From contig NZ_JAIOAB010000023.1 in NCBI RefSeq assembly GCF_019890635.1, positions 1 through 64,000 of the forward strand: a stretch of DNA of 64,000 nt. The letters run 5' to 3'. Source of the stretch: Streptomyces sennicomposti. GTDB lineage: Bacteria > Actinomycetota > Actinomycetes > Streptomycetales > Streptomycetaceae. The position numbers and the translations under genes are program-made. Positions 1-10,818 of this stretch are shown piece by piece (positions within the stretch are counted from its first letter, which is position 1; each line of letters starts with the position of its first letter). The notes beneath the pieces are model-generated. The model made no database searches, was not told where the DNA came from, and was given only the letters and a program-made list of their open reading frames with translations.

Positions 1-2
1 CG

Positions 3-251
3 AACTGGGGAAATAGGGCGGACCGGGGTTTGCGGCACGGGCCGCGGGGCCGTCGCGGAACCGGACGTGCGTACGCCCCGACACCCACGGAGACGGAAGC
101 GTCCCGCCCGGAGGTCGAGGCGTCCCGCCCGGAGACCGAAGCGCGCTGCCCGGAGATCGGGGCGTCCCGCCCGGAGGTCGAGGAGTGCCGCCCGCACCGA
201 AGCCACCCCCTCCCGGAACCGGCGATGCCCGTCCGGAACCGCCCTCCATGA
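3..251 (+). CDS. Possible 3' end of a repeat-rich Pro/Arg/Glu protein (partial)
   Basis: The frame is open from the left edge to a stop at 251, so this could be the tail of a gene that starts outside the window. It translates to a low-complexity stretch of seven-residue units of the type ASRPEVE, encoded by 21-bp DNA repeats at 99-182, followed by a Pro-rich end. No domain is recognisable. From memory, S. coelicolor has a secreted proline-rich protein next to the homologue of the following lipoprotein, which makes a real gene conceivable. GC-rich DNA often leaves such frames open by chance, so this is weak. Confidence 0.28.
   Translation, partial: NWGNRADRGLRHGPRGRRGTGRAYAPTPTETEASRPEVEASRPETEARCPEIGASRPEVEECRPHRSHPLPEPAMPVRNRPP
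99..182. repeat. Four tandem 21-bp repeats
   Basis: Four consecutive 21-bp units begin at 99, 120, 141 and 162, with consensus close to GCGTCCCGCCCGGAGGTCGAG. Units one and four are identical and units two and three have diverged. The period is a multiple of three, so the repeat is in frame in any reading frame that is open through it. Confidence 0.8.
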
Positions 252-418
252 GCCGTCGCTCTGGCAGCCGCCCCGTCCGGGTCGGCCGAAACACATCGCA
301 TCCCCCGGGAAGAAATTCGCGCCGCCGTTGAACGCGACCGCCCCCGCGATGCGTAACCAATGTCGTGCGGCGGCGCAGCAGGGCGCTGCAACACCCTTGT
401 GATTATGGGGAGTTGACG

Positions 419-1381
419 ATGAAGACCTCCTGGCGGAGCGCCTCGCTCGTGGCGACGGCGGCGGCCGTTCTGGCTCTGACGACGGCGTGCGGTCAGGACG
501 GCGCCCCCGCGGCGGGCAGCCAGAACGTCGGGGCGACGGCCCCGGCGAACGGCCTCGGCGGCTCCGGCGCGGGCGCCGGCATCGGCAGCCAGACCGGCAC
601 GGGCGCCGGCAACGGCTACGGCGCCGACGGACAGCAGGGCTCCGCCGCCAAGCCGGCCGGGCAGCTCGCCGTGACCGACAACGCCGAGCTGGGCAAGGTG
701 CTGACGGACAGTGCGGGGATGACCCTGTACCGCTTCGACCAGGACACCGCCGAGCCGCCCAAGTCCAACTGCGACGGCGACTGCGCCACGGCCTGGCCGC
801 CGGTCCCCGCCGACGACGCCACCGCCGGCGCCGGTGTCGACAAGGCCATGCTCGGCGAGGTCACCCGCTCCGACGGCAGCAAGCAGCTCACCATCGGCGG
901 CTGGCCCGCGTACCGCTACGCCAAGGACACCAAGGCCGGTCAGGTCGGCGGCCAGGGCGTGGGCGGCAAGTGGTACGCGCTCGCGCCCAACGGCAAGAAG
1001 GCGTCGCTGGCCGACCTGCCGGGCCTGTCGGTGAAGAAGACCGAACTCGGCGACATCGTCGTCGACAAGAACGGCATGACGGTCTACCGCTTCCTCAAGG
1101 ACGAGGCCTGGCCCAAGCCGGTCTCCGCCTGCACCGGCGCCTGCCTGGAGAAGTGGCCGGCCGTGGCGCCCGTGCCCGGGAACGACACCAAGGGCGTGCG
1201 GAAGAAGGGCCTGATGGGCTTCACCCGGCCGGACGGCGTCAAGCAGATGACCGTCAACTGCTGGCCGATCTACACCTACTCCGGCGACAAGCTGCCCGGA
1301 GACGTCAACGGCCAGGGAATCGGCGGCACTTGGTACGCCGTCTCCCCGGACGGAAAGCCGGTCGGCGCGCCCAAGAAGTGA
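419..1381 (+). CDS. Secreted lipoprotein with two PF03640-type repeats (SCO0930-like)
   Basis: Predicted exported lipoprotein of 320 residues. The start at 419 follows a GGGGAG ribosome site and gives a clear type II signal peptide: KTSWR, a hydrophobic stretch, then lipobox LTTAC with Cys24 as the lipidated residue. A Gly/Ala-rich linker (about 30-80) leads to two copies of the 'secreted repeat' domain (about 85-190 and 205-310). Each copy has an MTLYRF or MTVYRF strand and a Cys-x4-Cys pair (NCDGDC, ACTGAC) followed by WPP or WPAV. The biochemical role of this family is unknown to me; an extracytoplasmic binding or redox role is only a guess. It is monocistronic, with a hairpin terminator downstream. 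Confidence 0.9.
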   Translation: MKTSWRSASLVATAAAVLALTTACGQDGAPAAGSQNVGATAPANGLGGSGAGAGIGSQTGTGAGNGYGADGQQGSAAKPAGQLAVTDNAELGKVLTDSAGMTLYRFDQDTAEPPKSNCDGDCATAWPPVPADDATAGAGVDKAMLGEVTRSDGSKQLTIGGWPAYRYAKDTKAGQVGGQGVGGKWYALAPNGKKASLADLPGLSVKKTELGDIVVDKNGMTVYRFLKDEAWPKPVSACTGACLEKWPAVAPVPGNDTKGVRKKGLMGFTRPDGVKQMTVNCWPIYTYSGDKLPGDVNGQGIGGTWYAVSPDGKPVGAPKK

Positions 1382-1489
1382 TCACCTCCCCAGGGCCGAT
1401 CGTCCGTCCCCCGGTGCCGCAGCAGCGAAGGGAGGGCTGACGGGAACACCGAAGCACCGGACGAGCACGACGGCGCGCCATGGACCGGG

Positions 1490-1520
1490 CCGCCCCCTCC
1501 GCACCGCACGGAGGGGGCGG
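1490..1520. terminator. Hairpin terminator after the lipoprotein gene
   Basis: A 12-bp perfect stem (CCGCCCCCTCCG at 1490-1501, complement at 1509-1520) with a 7-nt loop, about 110 bp past the lipoprotein stop and upstream of the methyltransferase. There is no T-tract, as is common for Streptomyces terminators. The rest of the 340-bp gap shows no gene. Confidence 0.6.
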
Positions 1521-1723
1521 TTCGCCATGTTCGGCGACGTATCGGCGCGTGCCGCACCATGCCCGCACATCGGCGGCAATCCACCCCGATGCCGGGCCGG
1601 ACGGGCGCGTGAGCGCAGGTGGTGACCGGGAACGGATGGTCAATTTCCGTTTCCGCTCGCTCCTTCGGCGGGCGATCAGTAGCCTCAGCTCGAACACCGG
1701 ATCGCCTACGTTGTGGAGAGCAG

Positions 1724-2536
1724 ATGGAGCGTCCCGCCTGGGCGCCGCGGAGCATCGACATCTCGGTGCCGAGCGTCGCCCGCATCTACGACTACTACCT
1801 GGGCGGTTCGCACAACTTCGAGGTCGACCGGGAAGCCGCCCGCAAGGCCATGGAACACCTGCCGGGACTGCCAAAGATCATGCAGGCCAACCGGGCGTTC
1901 ATGCGGCGCGCCGTGCGCTTCGCGCTGGACGAGGGCGTCACCCAGTTCCTGGACATCGGTTCCGGCATCCCCACCTTCGGCAACGTCCATGAGATCGCCC
2001 AGGCGGCCCGCCCCGGCAGCCGCGTGGTGTACGTCGACCACGACCCGGTGGCCGTCACCCACAGCGAGGCCGTCCTGGCCGGCAACGACGACGCCGACGT
2101 GGTCGCGGCCGATCTGCGCAAGCCCCGGGAAATCCTCGAGAGCCCCCGGCTGCGCGCCCTGATCGACGTGAATCGGCCAGTGGCGCTGCTTCTCGTTGCC
2201 ATACTGCACTTCGTGGAAGACACGGACGACCCGTACGCTGCGGTCGCCGAGTTGCGCGACGCGCTCGCGCCCGGCAGCCTGCTCGTCCTCACGCACGCCT
2301 CGTACGAGGGGATCCCGCTGCCGCCGGAGCGCAGCGAGGGCGCGGTCGACGTGTACAAGGACATCCGCAACCCGCTGATCATGCGCTCGCGCGAACAGAT
2401 CGCGCGGTTTTTCGAGGGGTACGACATGGTGGAGCCCGGACTGGTGCCGATGCCGCTCTGGCGGCCCGAGACGGCGCCGGAGGACGAGGATCCTTACGCC
2501 TTCTCCGGTTTCGCCGGCGTGGGACGTACGGCGTGA
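1724..2536 (+). CDS. SAM-dependent methyltransferase, DUF574/PF04672 family
   Basis: A 270-residue protein beginning MERPAWAPRSIDISVPSVAR, the usual start of actinobacterial DUF574 methyltransferases. ATG 1724 is chosen because it follows GTGGAGAG and matches the family N-terminus. The motif DIGSGIPTFGNVHE is the SAM-binding glycine loop, and VVYVDHDPVAV fits the acidic residue after strand two. Substrates of this Streptomyces-expanded family are largely unknown. Its TGA overlaps the GTG of the cyclic-di-GMP gene (GTGA at 2533-2536), so the two are probably translated together and may share regulation. Confidence 0.88.
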   Translation: MERPAWAPRSIDISVPSVARIYDYYLGGSHNFEVDREAARKAMEHLPGLPKIMQANRAFMRRAVRFALDEGVTQFLDIGSGIPTFGNVHEIAQAARPGSRVVYVDHDPVAVTHSEAVLAGNDDADVVAADLRKPREILESPRLRALIDVNRPVALLLVAILHFVEDTDDPYAAVAELRDALAPGSLLVLTHASYEGIPLPPERSEGAVDVYKDIRNPLIMRSREQIARFFEGYDMVEPGLVPMPLWRPETAPEDEDPYAFSGFAGVGRTA

Positions 2537-4674
2537 GCGCGCAGCCGGACGGGCCGGAGGACAGGCTGCGCCGGCTCACGACGATCTGGAGCCGGGCGGT
2601 CTTCCCGGTGACCTCCACCTCGCTGACCCGCCCCGAGTTCGAGGAGCAACTGCTGCCGCTGGCCCGCCGGTTGAGCCGGGCGCTGCGGGCGAGAGCCTTC
2701 GACGCCGCCGAGGGCGAGGCGGTCGGCGCCGCGCTCGTCGACGCCCACTGCACGGCCCCCGAGGCGCTCAGCCGCTCCCTGGACTGCGTCGACGCCTACC
2801 TCGTGCTCTACTGCGGCGAGGACGGCGACCAGGAGGACCTGCGCGCCCGCTCCTCGCGGCTCCAGCACGCGATGGCCGCCGGGTTCGCACGGGCGCTGCG
2901 CGAGCGCACCCTCGCCGAGCAGGAGGCGATCGCCCAGGCCGCGCTGCGCGCCCAAGGGGTCGTCGCGCAGGCGCTGCACGCCAGCGAGGCCCGTTTCCGG
3001 GCGGTGTTCGAGGGCGCGGCCATAGGCATCGGCATCGCCGACCTGGAGGGCAACATCCTCCAGGTCAACGGCGCGCTGCTGCGCATGTTCGGCGGCTCCG
3101 AGCAGACCATGCGCGGCCGCAAGGTGCAGGAGTGGACGCACGCCGAGGACGCGCCGCAGATCTGGCGGCTCTACGAGGAGCTGGTGCGCGGCGAACGCGA
3201 GCACTACCACGTGGAGAAGGCCTTCTACCGGCCCGACGGCACGGTCCTGTGGACCAACCTGACCGTCTCCCTGCTGCGCGACGCCGACAACAACCCGCAG
3301 TACCAGCTGGCGCTGATGGAGGACACCACCGAGCGGCGGCTGCTCAACCTGCGGCTGCGCTACGAGGCCACCCACGACGCGCTGACCGGGCTGCCCAACC
3401 GCACGCTGTTCTTCGAGCGGCTGGAGAAGACGCTCAACTCGGGCGAGGGCCGCCGTTTCGGCCTGTGCTACCTCGACCTCGACGGCTTCAAGACCATCAA
3501 CGACAGCCTCGGGCACGCGGCCGGCGACCGGCTGCTGGTCGAGGTCGCCGACCGGCTCCAGTCGTGCGCGACCGCACCCGGCGAGATGGTGGCCCGGCTC
3601 GGCGGCGACGAGTTCGTCGCGCTGACCACCGGCCCCGACAGCCGGCGCGAGGTGGACGAACTCGCGGCCCGCATCATGAACGCGCTCGTCGCCCCGATCC
3701 GCATCGACGGCCGCGAGCTGACCGTGCGCGGCAGCATCGGCGTCGTGGAGGGGCCGGTGGGGGAGCGCAGCGCGGCGGAGGTGCTGCGCAGCGCCGACAT
3801 CACCATGTACCGGGCCAAGTCGGCCGGCGGCAACCGCTTCGAGCTGGCCGACCCGGAGGCCGACGCCCGCGCCATCACCCGGCACGGACTGACCACGGCG
3901 CTGCCCGCCGCGCTGGACCGGGGCGAGTTCTTCATCGAGTACCAGCCGCTGGTGCGCCTCGGCGACGGCAGCGTGCGCGGTGCGGAGGCGCTGGTGCGCT
4001 GGCTGCACCCGCAGCACGGGGTGCTCGGCCCCGACCGGTTCATCCCGCTCGCCGAACACACCGGGCTGATCGTCCCGCTGGGCCGCTGGGTCATGGAACA
4101 GTCGGTCCGCCAGGCCGGCAAGTGGCGCGAACTGTACGGCGACGGCGCGGAGGGCTCGCTGCGCATCAACGTCAACCTCTCGCCGTGCCAGCTCCAGCAT
4201 CCCGGCCTGGTCCAGGACACCGTGGACATCCTGGAGCGCACCGGGGTGGCGCCCGACGCGCTGTGCCTGGAGGTGACCGAGTCGGCGCTGATCGGCGCGG
4301 ACGACGACGTGCTCAAACCGCTGCACCGGCTGGCCGAGATGGGCGTCGACATCGCCCTGGACGACTTCGGCACCGGCTACTCCAACCTGGCCAATCTGCG
4401 CCGGCTGCCGGTGAGCGTGCTCAAGCTGGACCGTTCCTTCACCCGGAGCATGCAGCAGTTCCCGGCCGACCCGGTCGATCTGAAGATCGTCGAGGGCATC
4501 GTGGCCCTGGCCCACAGCCTGGACCTCGCGGTCACCGTCGAGGGCGTGGAGACCGGCGCGCAGGCCGAGCAACTGCGCATACTCGGCTGCGACACGGCCC
4601 AGGGCTGGTACTACGCCCGCCCGGGCCCCCCGGACCGCCTCCACGAACTGGCCCTGGCAGACGCCACAGGCTGA
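2533..4674 (+). CDS. rmdA: PAS-GGDEF-EAL cyclic-di-GMP enzyme (RmdA-like)
   Basis: A 713-residue cytoplasmic protein with no membrane segment. An N-terminal helical region (1-150) is followed by a PAS domain (about 155-275), a GGDEF domain with intact GGDEF at about 357-361, and an EAL domain starting near 485. The EAL catalytic signatures are all present: EALVRW, EVTES, DDFGTGYSNL, VLKLD and EGVET. The protein should therefore hydrolyse c-di-GMP, and the cyclase site also looks intact. In S. coelicolor and S. venezuelae, RmdA of this architecture is a phosphodiesterase affecting aerial growth and sporulation. The symbol rests on architecture plus the neighbouring lipoprotein and DUF574 genes. 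It starts at GTG 2533, overlapping the previous stop. Confidence 0.9.
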   Translation: MSAQPDGPEDRLRRLTTIWSRAVFPVTSTSLTRPEFEEQLLPLARRLSRALRARAFDAAEGEAVGAALVDAHCTAPEALSRSLDCVDAYLVLYCGEDGDQEDLRARSSRLQHAMAAGFARALRERTLAEQEAIAQAALRAQGVVAQALHASEARFRAVFEGAAIGIGIADLEGNILQVNGALLRMFGGSEQTMRGRKVQEWTHAEDAPQIWRLYEELVRGEREHYHVEKAFYRPDGTVLWTNLTVSLLRDADNNPQYQLALMEDTTERRLLNLRLRYEATHDALTGLPNRTLFFERLEKTLNSGEGRRFGLCYLDLDGFKTINDSLGHAAGDRLLVEVADRLQSCATAPGEMVARLGGDEFVALTTGPDSRREVDELAARIMNALVAPIRIDGRELTVRGSIGVVEGPVGERSAAEVLRSADITMYRAKSAGGNRFELADPEADARAITRHGLTTALPAALDRGEFFIEYQPLVRLGDGSVRGAEALVRWLHPQHGVLGPDRFIPLAEHTGLIVPLGRWVMEQSVRQAGKWRELYGDGAEGSLRINVNLSPCQLQHPGLVQDTVDILERTGVAPDALCLEVTESALIGADDDVLKPLHRLAEMGVDIALDDFGTGYSNLANLRRLPVSVLKLDRSFTRSMQQFPADPVDLKIVEGIVALAHSLDLAVTVEGVETGAQAEQLRILGCDTAQGWYYARPGPPDRLHELALADATG

Positions 4675-4683
4675 CCCGCCCCG

Positions 4684-4965
4684 CGCCCCTGTCGGGGGCG
4701 CGGGGAACGGCGCGCCCAGCCCCGACGAGCCCGCACCGGACAACGCGGCGAAGCGCCCGTAAGGGGCGCGGGGAACGGCGCGCTCAGCCCCCACGCACCC
4801 GCACGGGACAACGTGCCGGAACGCCCCGCAAGGGGCGCGGGGAACGGCGCGCTCAGCCCCCACGCACCCGCTCCCGAAAGCCGGACGGAACGCCCCCTGA
4901 GGGGCGCGGGGAACTGCGCACCCGGCCCCGAGGGGCCCGCCCCGTACGAGCCGGCGGAGCCCCCC
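4684..4965. repeat. Four tandem copies of a ~69-bp intergenic hairpin repeat (array 1)
   Basis: Copies begin at 4684, 4754, 4822 and 4891 (periods 70, 68, 69). Each opens with a short stem-loop CGCCCC-n4-GGGGCG, followed by CGGGGAACGGCGCGC and a C-rich spacer ending in CCCGCACC-type sequence. The last copy is the most diverged. The array fills the gap between two convergent genes, so it may act as a bidirectional transcription end. This repeat type is common between Streptomyces genes. Confidence 0.88.
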
Positions 4966-5802
4966 TCACGGCGGCCGTACCGCCCCGGCCGCGGCGACCG
5001 CGGCCCGCACCAGCGCCGCGACCGCCGTCGAACGGGACTGCTGCGGCCAGGCGATCGCCAGCACGGCGGGCGGCGCGTCCGGGACCGGCCGGTACACGAC
5101 GCCGGGCCGCGGATAGCGCCCGGCGACGGAGGCCGGCAGCAGCCGGACCGTCTCGCCCAGCGCGACGAGTGTCAGCACCTGCGCGAGGTCGTGCCCCTCG
5201 CCGTGCGCCCGCACGCGCGGCCCGAACGCGTCCTCGGGTAGGGGTTCGAGGTCGCCGAGAGCGAGGACCGCGCGGGCGGCGAGCGGATGGTCCGCCGCCA
5301 GCGCGACCACCCGCGGCTCGGCGGCCAGCGTCTCGCTGTCGAGGCCGGTACGGTCGTGCGGCTCGTGCACGAGCGCCACATCGGCCTCGCCCCGGCGCAG
5401 CAGCCGGGGCGACTCACGCCACCCGCACAGCCGGACCGCGACCGGCACGGACCCGGGTTCGTCCGCGTACCGCTTCAGTATCGGCTCCAGCAGCCCGGCG
5501 TCGCCGTCGGCCTTCACCGCGAGCACCAGTTCCCGCGCCGGGGCCGCCGCGCGCCGCGCCCGGTGCCCGGCCGCCTCCAGGGCGTCCAGCGCGATCCGCG
5601 CCTCCGTGAGCAGCACTTCGCCGGCCCGGGTCAGCGCCACACTGTGGGTGGTCCGTTCGAACAGGGTGACGCCGAGATCGGCCTCCAGCAGCCGGATGGC
5701 GCGGGACAGCGGCGGCGGCGAGATGCCCAGCCGCTCCGCCGCACGGGCGAAGTTCAGCTCCTCGGCGACGGCGACGAAGTAGCGCAGCGGACGTGATTCC
5801 AC
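4966..5802 (-). CDS. LysR-family transcriptional regulator
   Basis: A 278-residue LysR-type regulator. The start at GTG 5802 (VESRPLRYFVAVAEELNF) is preferred because GGAGAGGGGG lies just upstream and the frame aligns with the family N-terminus. The winged helix-turn-helix occupies about 1-60 (AAERLGISPPPLSRAIRLLE) and the effector-binding domain the rest. It is divergent from the NmrA-like reductase gene with 175 bp between the starts, the usual arrangement for a LysR protein controlling its neighbour. The inducer is unknown. Confidence 0.9.
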   Translation of the reverse strand: MESRPLRYFVAVAEELNFARAAERLGISPPPLSRAIRLLEADLGVTLFERTTHSVALTRAGEVLLTEARIALDALEAAGHRARRAAAPARELVLAVKADGDAGLLEPILKRYADEPGSVPVAVRLCGWRESPRLLRRGEADVALVHEPHDRTGLDSETLAAEPRVVALAADHPLAARAVLALGDLEPLPEDAFGPRVRAHGEGHDLAQVLTLVALGETVRLLPASVAGRYPRPGVVYRPVPDAPPAVLAIAWPQQSRSTAVAALVRAAVAAAGAVRPP

Positions 5803-5977
5803 GACGCCCCCTCTCCTCGGTATGACCCCCAAGGTAACAACCCGGACCGGAACGATCCTTCAGTTCGACCGCGCCACGACGCAGGATCGAGTCGTGCCGG
5901 GGCCGTTCCCACGCCCCCGCCCAAGCCGCCGTACAGGCGTCCTGTTCACCCCCCAATACCCCTCCCCGGAGTTCGAC

Positions 5978-6874
5978 GTGATCGTTGTGACCACACCGAC
6001 CGGCCAGATCGGCCGGCAACTGCTCGACCGCCTCCTCGACGCCCCGGACGACGCGGTGGGCGGGCTCCGTGTCATCGCCCGCGACCCGGAGCGGCTGACC
6101 CCGCGGGCGCGGGAGCGCGCGGAGGTGTTCCAGGGTTCGCACGCCGACCCCGGTGTCCTCGCCGCGGCCTGCGCGGGCGCCGACCGGGTGTTCTGGCTGG
6201 TGCCGCCGGTCTTCCGGGCGGACAGCGTGGAGGGTCACTTCGCCGCCTTCACCGAGGCGCTGTGCGAGGTGATCGGGTCCCAGGGGGTGGAACGCGTGGT
6301 CGCCGTCTCCACGCTGGGGCGGGGCGTGGCGAAGAACGCCGGGCAGATTTCGGCCTCGCTGGCCATGGACGACCGGATCTGCGCGACGGGCGTCCACTAC
6401 CGTGCGCTGTGCCCGCCCTTCCTGATGGAGAACCTGCTCGGCCAGGTCCCGTCGATCCGCGACCGGGGCGAGTTCGCTCTGGCCATGGGCCGGGACCGCG
6501 TCCTGCGCACCTGCGCGACCCGTGACATCGCGGCCACGGCGGCCCGGCTGCTGCTCGACGGCTCCTGGAGCGGTCAGCGGGACGTCCCCACGGTCGGCCC
6601 CGACGCGCTGACCACCGAGGAGATGGCAGGTGTCGTCTCCGAGGTGCTGGGACGCCCCGTCCGGGTACGGCGGACCGCCCCGGCGGAGTACCGCGAGACG
6701 CTGCTGCGCCTCGGGGCCTCCGAGGCCTGGGCCCAGGGCCTGGCCGACATGGCCCAGGCCCTCGACGACCAGGACTTCTACGGCATCGGAACCCCCAGCA
6801 CCCCGGACACGGCCCCGACGAGCTTCCACCAGTGGTGCGAAGAGACCCTGAAGCCGGCCACCCGAACAACCTGA
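5978..6874 (+). CDS. NmrA-like NAD(P)-binding protein (atypical SDR)
   Basis: A 298-residue Rossmann-fold protein. GTG 5978 is used because CCCCGGAG precedes it and the N-terminus VIVVTTPTGQIGRQLLDRLL places the dinucleotide-binding TPTGQIG loop as in NmrA/QOR2-like proteins. The motif VFWLVPP is also typical of this group. The family includes NAD(P)H-quinone reductases and redox-sensing regulators without catalysis; the sequence does not separate these. It is divergently paired with the LysR gene at 4966-5802, its likely regulator. Confidence 0.87.
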   Translation: MIVVTTPTGQIGRQLLDRLLDAPDDAVGGLRVIARDPERLTPRARERAEVFQGSHADPGVLAAACAGADRVFWLVPPVFRADSVEGHFAAFTEALCEVIGSQGVERVVAVSTLGRGVAKNAGQISASLAMDDRICATGVHYRALCPPFLMENLLGQVPSIRDRGEFALAMGRDRVLRTCATRDIAATAARLLLDGSWSGQRDVPTVGPDALTTEEMAGVVSEVLGRPVRVRRTAPAEYRETLLRLGASEAWAQGLADMAQALDDQDFYGIGTPSTPDTAPTSFHQWCEETLKPATRTT

Positions 6875-6876
6875 CC

Positions 6877-7150
6877 CACCCCCGCAAGGGGCACGGGGAA
6901 CGGCGCGCCCAGCCACAGCGCACCCGCACCCGAAAGCCCGACGGAACGCCCCGCAAGGGGCGCGGGGAACTGCGCGCTCAACCCCAACGAACCCGCACCC
7001 GACAACCCACCGAACGCCCCGCAAGGGGCGCGGGGAACGGCGCGCTCAACCCCCACGAACCCGCACCCGACAACTCACCGAAACGCCCCGCAAGGGGCGC
7101 GGGGAACGGCGCGCCCAACCACCCCACACACCCGCACCCGAAAACACCGA
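6877..7150. repeat. Four tandem copies of the ~69-bp hairpin repeat (array 2)
   Basis: Copies begin near 6877 and at 6947, 7015 and 7084, with the same unit as array 1: CGCCCCGCAAGGGGCG stem-loop, CGGGGAACKGCGCGC, then ACCC-rich spacer. Copies two to four have identical stem-loops. The array again lies between convergent genes (NmrA-like and LysR). The remaining bases to 7188 show nothing further. Confidence 0.88.
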
Positions 7151-7188
7151 GCAACCACCCAAAACCGCTCAAACCCCCGGAGGACACT

Positions 7189-8076
7189 TCACCGCTCCAA
7201 CAGCATCCGCTGCAACTCCCGAGCCGCCCGAGGCGGAGCCACATCACTGCGGTGCGCCAGCGCGATGGTCCGGTGCAGACCGGGCCGGGCCAACGCCGTC
7301 ACCCGCAACCCCCGCCCCGACCGAGTGGCGACCATCCGCGGCACCACCGCCACCCCCAGCCCCGCCCGCACAAAACCCAGCACCGCGTCCATCTCCCCGC
7401 CCTCCACCGCGAACTCCGGCTCGAACCCCTCCGCCCGGCACGCCGCGACCGTCAGCTCCCGCAGGTCGTACCCGTGCCGGAACATCACCAGCCGTTCCCC
7501 CTCCAGATCGGCGATCCGCACCGTCCGCCGCCCCTCCCCGCCGGGCGCCGCCGCCTCCGGCGAGGACACCACCACCAGGTCCTCCCGCAGCAGCTCCACC
7601 GTGGTCAGCGCGGGCGACGGCGAGGGCAGCGGCAGCACCACCAGGGCGAGATCGAGCGCCCCGCGCGCCAGATGCCGTACGAGATCGTGCGAGCCGCTCT
7701 CCTCCACCAGCAGGTGGACGCCCGGATAGCGGTCGTGGAAGGCGCGCAGCACATCCGGCAGCAGCCCGGTGCACACACTCGGCGTCGCCCCCAGCCGCAC
7801 CCGCCCCCGCCGCAGCTGCGCCAGCTCCAGCACCTCGTGCCGGGCGGTGTCCGCGTCGGCGAGGATGCGCCGGGCCAGCGGGAGCAGCGCCTCCCCGGCG
7901 TCGGTGAGCGTGATGTTGCCCCGCGCCCGCAGGAAGAGATCCGCGCCCAGCTCCCGCTCCAGCGCCTTGATCTGCTGGGACAGCGACGGCTGGGCGACAT
8001 GGACCAGTTCGGCGGCCCGGGTGAAATGGCGGGTCTCGGCCACCGCCACGAAGTACTGGAGCTGTTGGAACTGCAC
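7189..8076 (-). CDS. LysR-family transcriptional regulator adjoining the sdh operon
   Basis: A 295-residue LysR regulator starting at GTG 8076 (VQFQQLQYFVAVAETRHF). The helix-turn-helix ELVHVAQPSLSQQIKALERELG lies at about 18-60 and the C-terminal substrate domain follows. It is divergent from the succinate dehydrogenase operon with 83 bp between starts, so it probably controls that operon; from memory this pairing is conserved in streptomycetes. Effector unknown. Confidence 0.9.
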   Translation of the reverse strand: MQFQQLQYFVAVAETRHFTRAAELVHVAQPSLSQQIKALERELGADLFLRARGNITLTDAGEALLPLARRILADADTARHEVLELAQLRRGRVRLGATPSVCTGLLPDVLRAFHDRYPGVHLLVEESGSHDLVRHLARGALDLALVVLPLPSPSPALTTVELLREDLVVVSSPEAAAPGGEGRRTVRIADLEGERLVMFRHGYDLRELTVAACRAEGFEPEFAVEGGEMDAVLGFVRAGLGVAVVPRMVATRSGRGLRVTALARPGLHRTIALAHRSDVAPPRAARELQRMLLER

Positions 8077-8159
8077 CCGGCCACGATAGCCCACCCCTAT
8101 CGAAACAAGGCGGACCATGTCTTGGACCGATCGGGCCGTTCGGCCCTAGCGTCGTCCCC

Positions 8160-8867
8160 ATGGCTCTGGCAACGCGGACGGACCGACGGCCGTCCATGGC
8201 GCGTACCGTGTGGGACTCGACCGTCGGCAAGAAGACCGTGATGGCGGTCAGCGGCCTGATCATGCTGCTGTACCTGGTCGCCCACATGATCGGGAACCTG
8301 AAGATCTTCTTCGGGCCGGGTGAGTTCAACCACTACGCCCACTGGCTGCGCACCGTCGGCGAGCCGTTCATGCACTACGAGTGGACGCTCTGGCTGATCC
8401 GCGTCGTCCTCGTGGCCGCCGTGGTCGCCCACGCCGTCTGCGCGTACCAGCTCAGCCGCCGCGACATCAAGGCGCGCCCGAACAAGTACGTGCACAAGCG
8501 GCCCCGGGCGAGCTACGCGACCCGCACCATGCGCTGGGGCGGGATCATCCTCGGCCTGTTCATCGTGTGGCACCTGCTCGACCTGACCACCGGCACCGTG
8601 CACTCCGGCGGCTTCCAGCCGGGCCACCCGTACCAGAACGTCGTGGACACCTTCTCCACCTGGTACGGCGACGTGATCTACATCGTCGCCATGCTGGCGC
8701 TCGGCCTGCACATCCGGCACGGCTTCTGGAGCGCCGCCCAGACCCTCGGCGTCGGCAGCCGCGCCCGCGACCGCGCCCTGAAGACCGTCGCCGACGTCCT
8801 CGCACTGCTGCTCACGGCCGGTTTCATCGCCGTACCGGTGGGCGTCATGACCGGAGTGGTGAGCTGA
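8160..8867 (+). CDS. sdhC: Succinate dehydrogenase cytochrome b subunit
   Basis: A 235-residue membrane anchor of the SdhC b558 type. Hydrophobic segments are evident: [67 protein letters not shown] and the C-terminal [19 protein letters not shown], giving five helices. His residues inside them ([24 protein letters not shown]) are candidate haem ligands. It is the first gene of the operon, one base short of touching the flavoprotein gene. It passes electrons between the FeS subunit and menaquinone at the cytoplasmic membrane. Confidence 0.93.
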   Translation: MALATRTDRRPSMARTVWDSTVGKKTVMAVSGLIMLLYLVAHMIGNLKIFFGPGEFNHYAHWLRTVGEPFMHYEWTLWLIRVVLVAAVVAHAVCAYQLSRRDIKARPNKYVHKRPRASYATRTMRWGGIILGLFIVWHLLDLTTGTVHSGGFQPGHPYQNVVDTFSTWYGDVIYIVAMLALGLHIRHGFWSAAQTLGVGSRARDRALKTVADVLALLLTAGFIAVPVGVMTGVVS

Positions 8868-8868
8868 C

Positions 8869-10814
<1,946 letters not shown>

Positions 10815-10818
<4 letters not shown>

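Noticed and set aside
2494-4863. Long antisense frame over the rmdA gene
   Set aside because: No motif, and the plus-strand product has intact PAS, GGDEF and EAL domains.
4684-7150. CRISPR array
   Set aside because: The ~69-bp tandem repeats have no unique spacers of constant length and contain hairpins; no cas genes are present.
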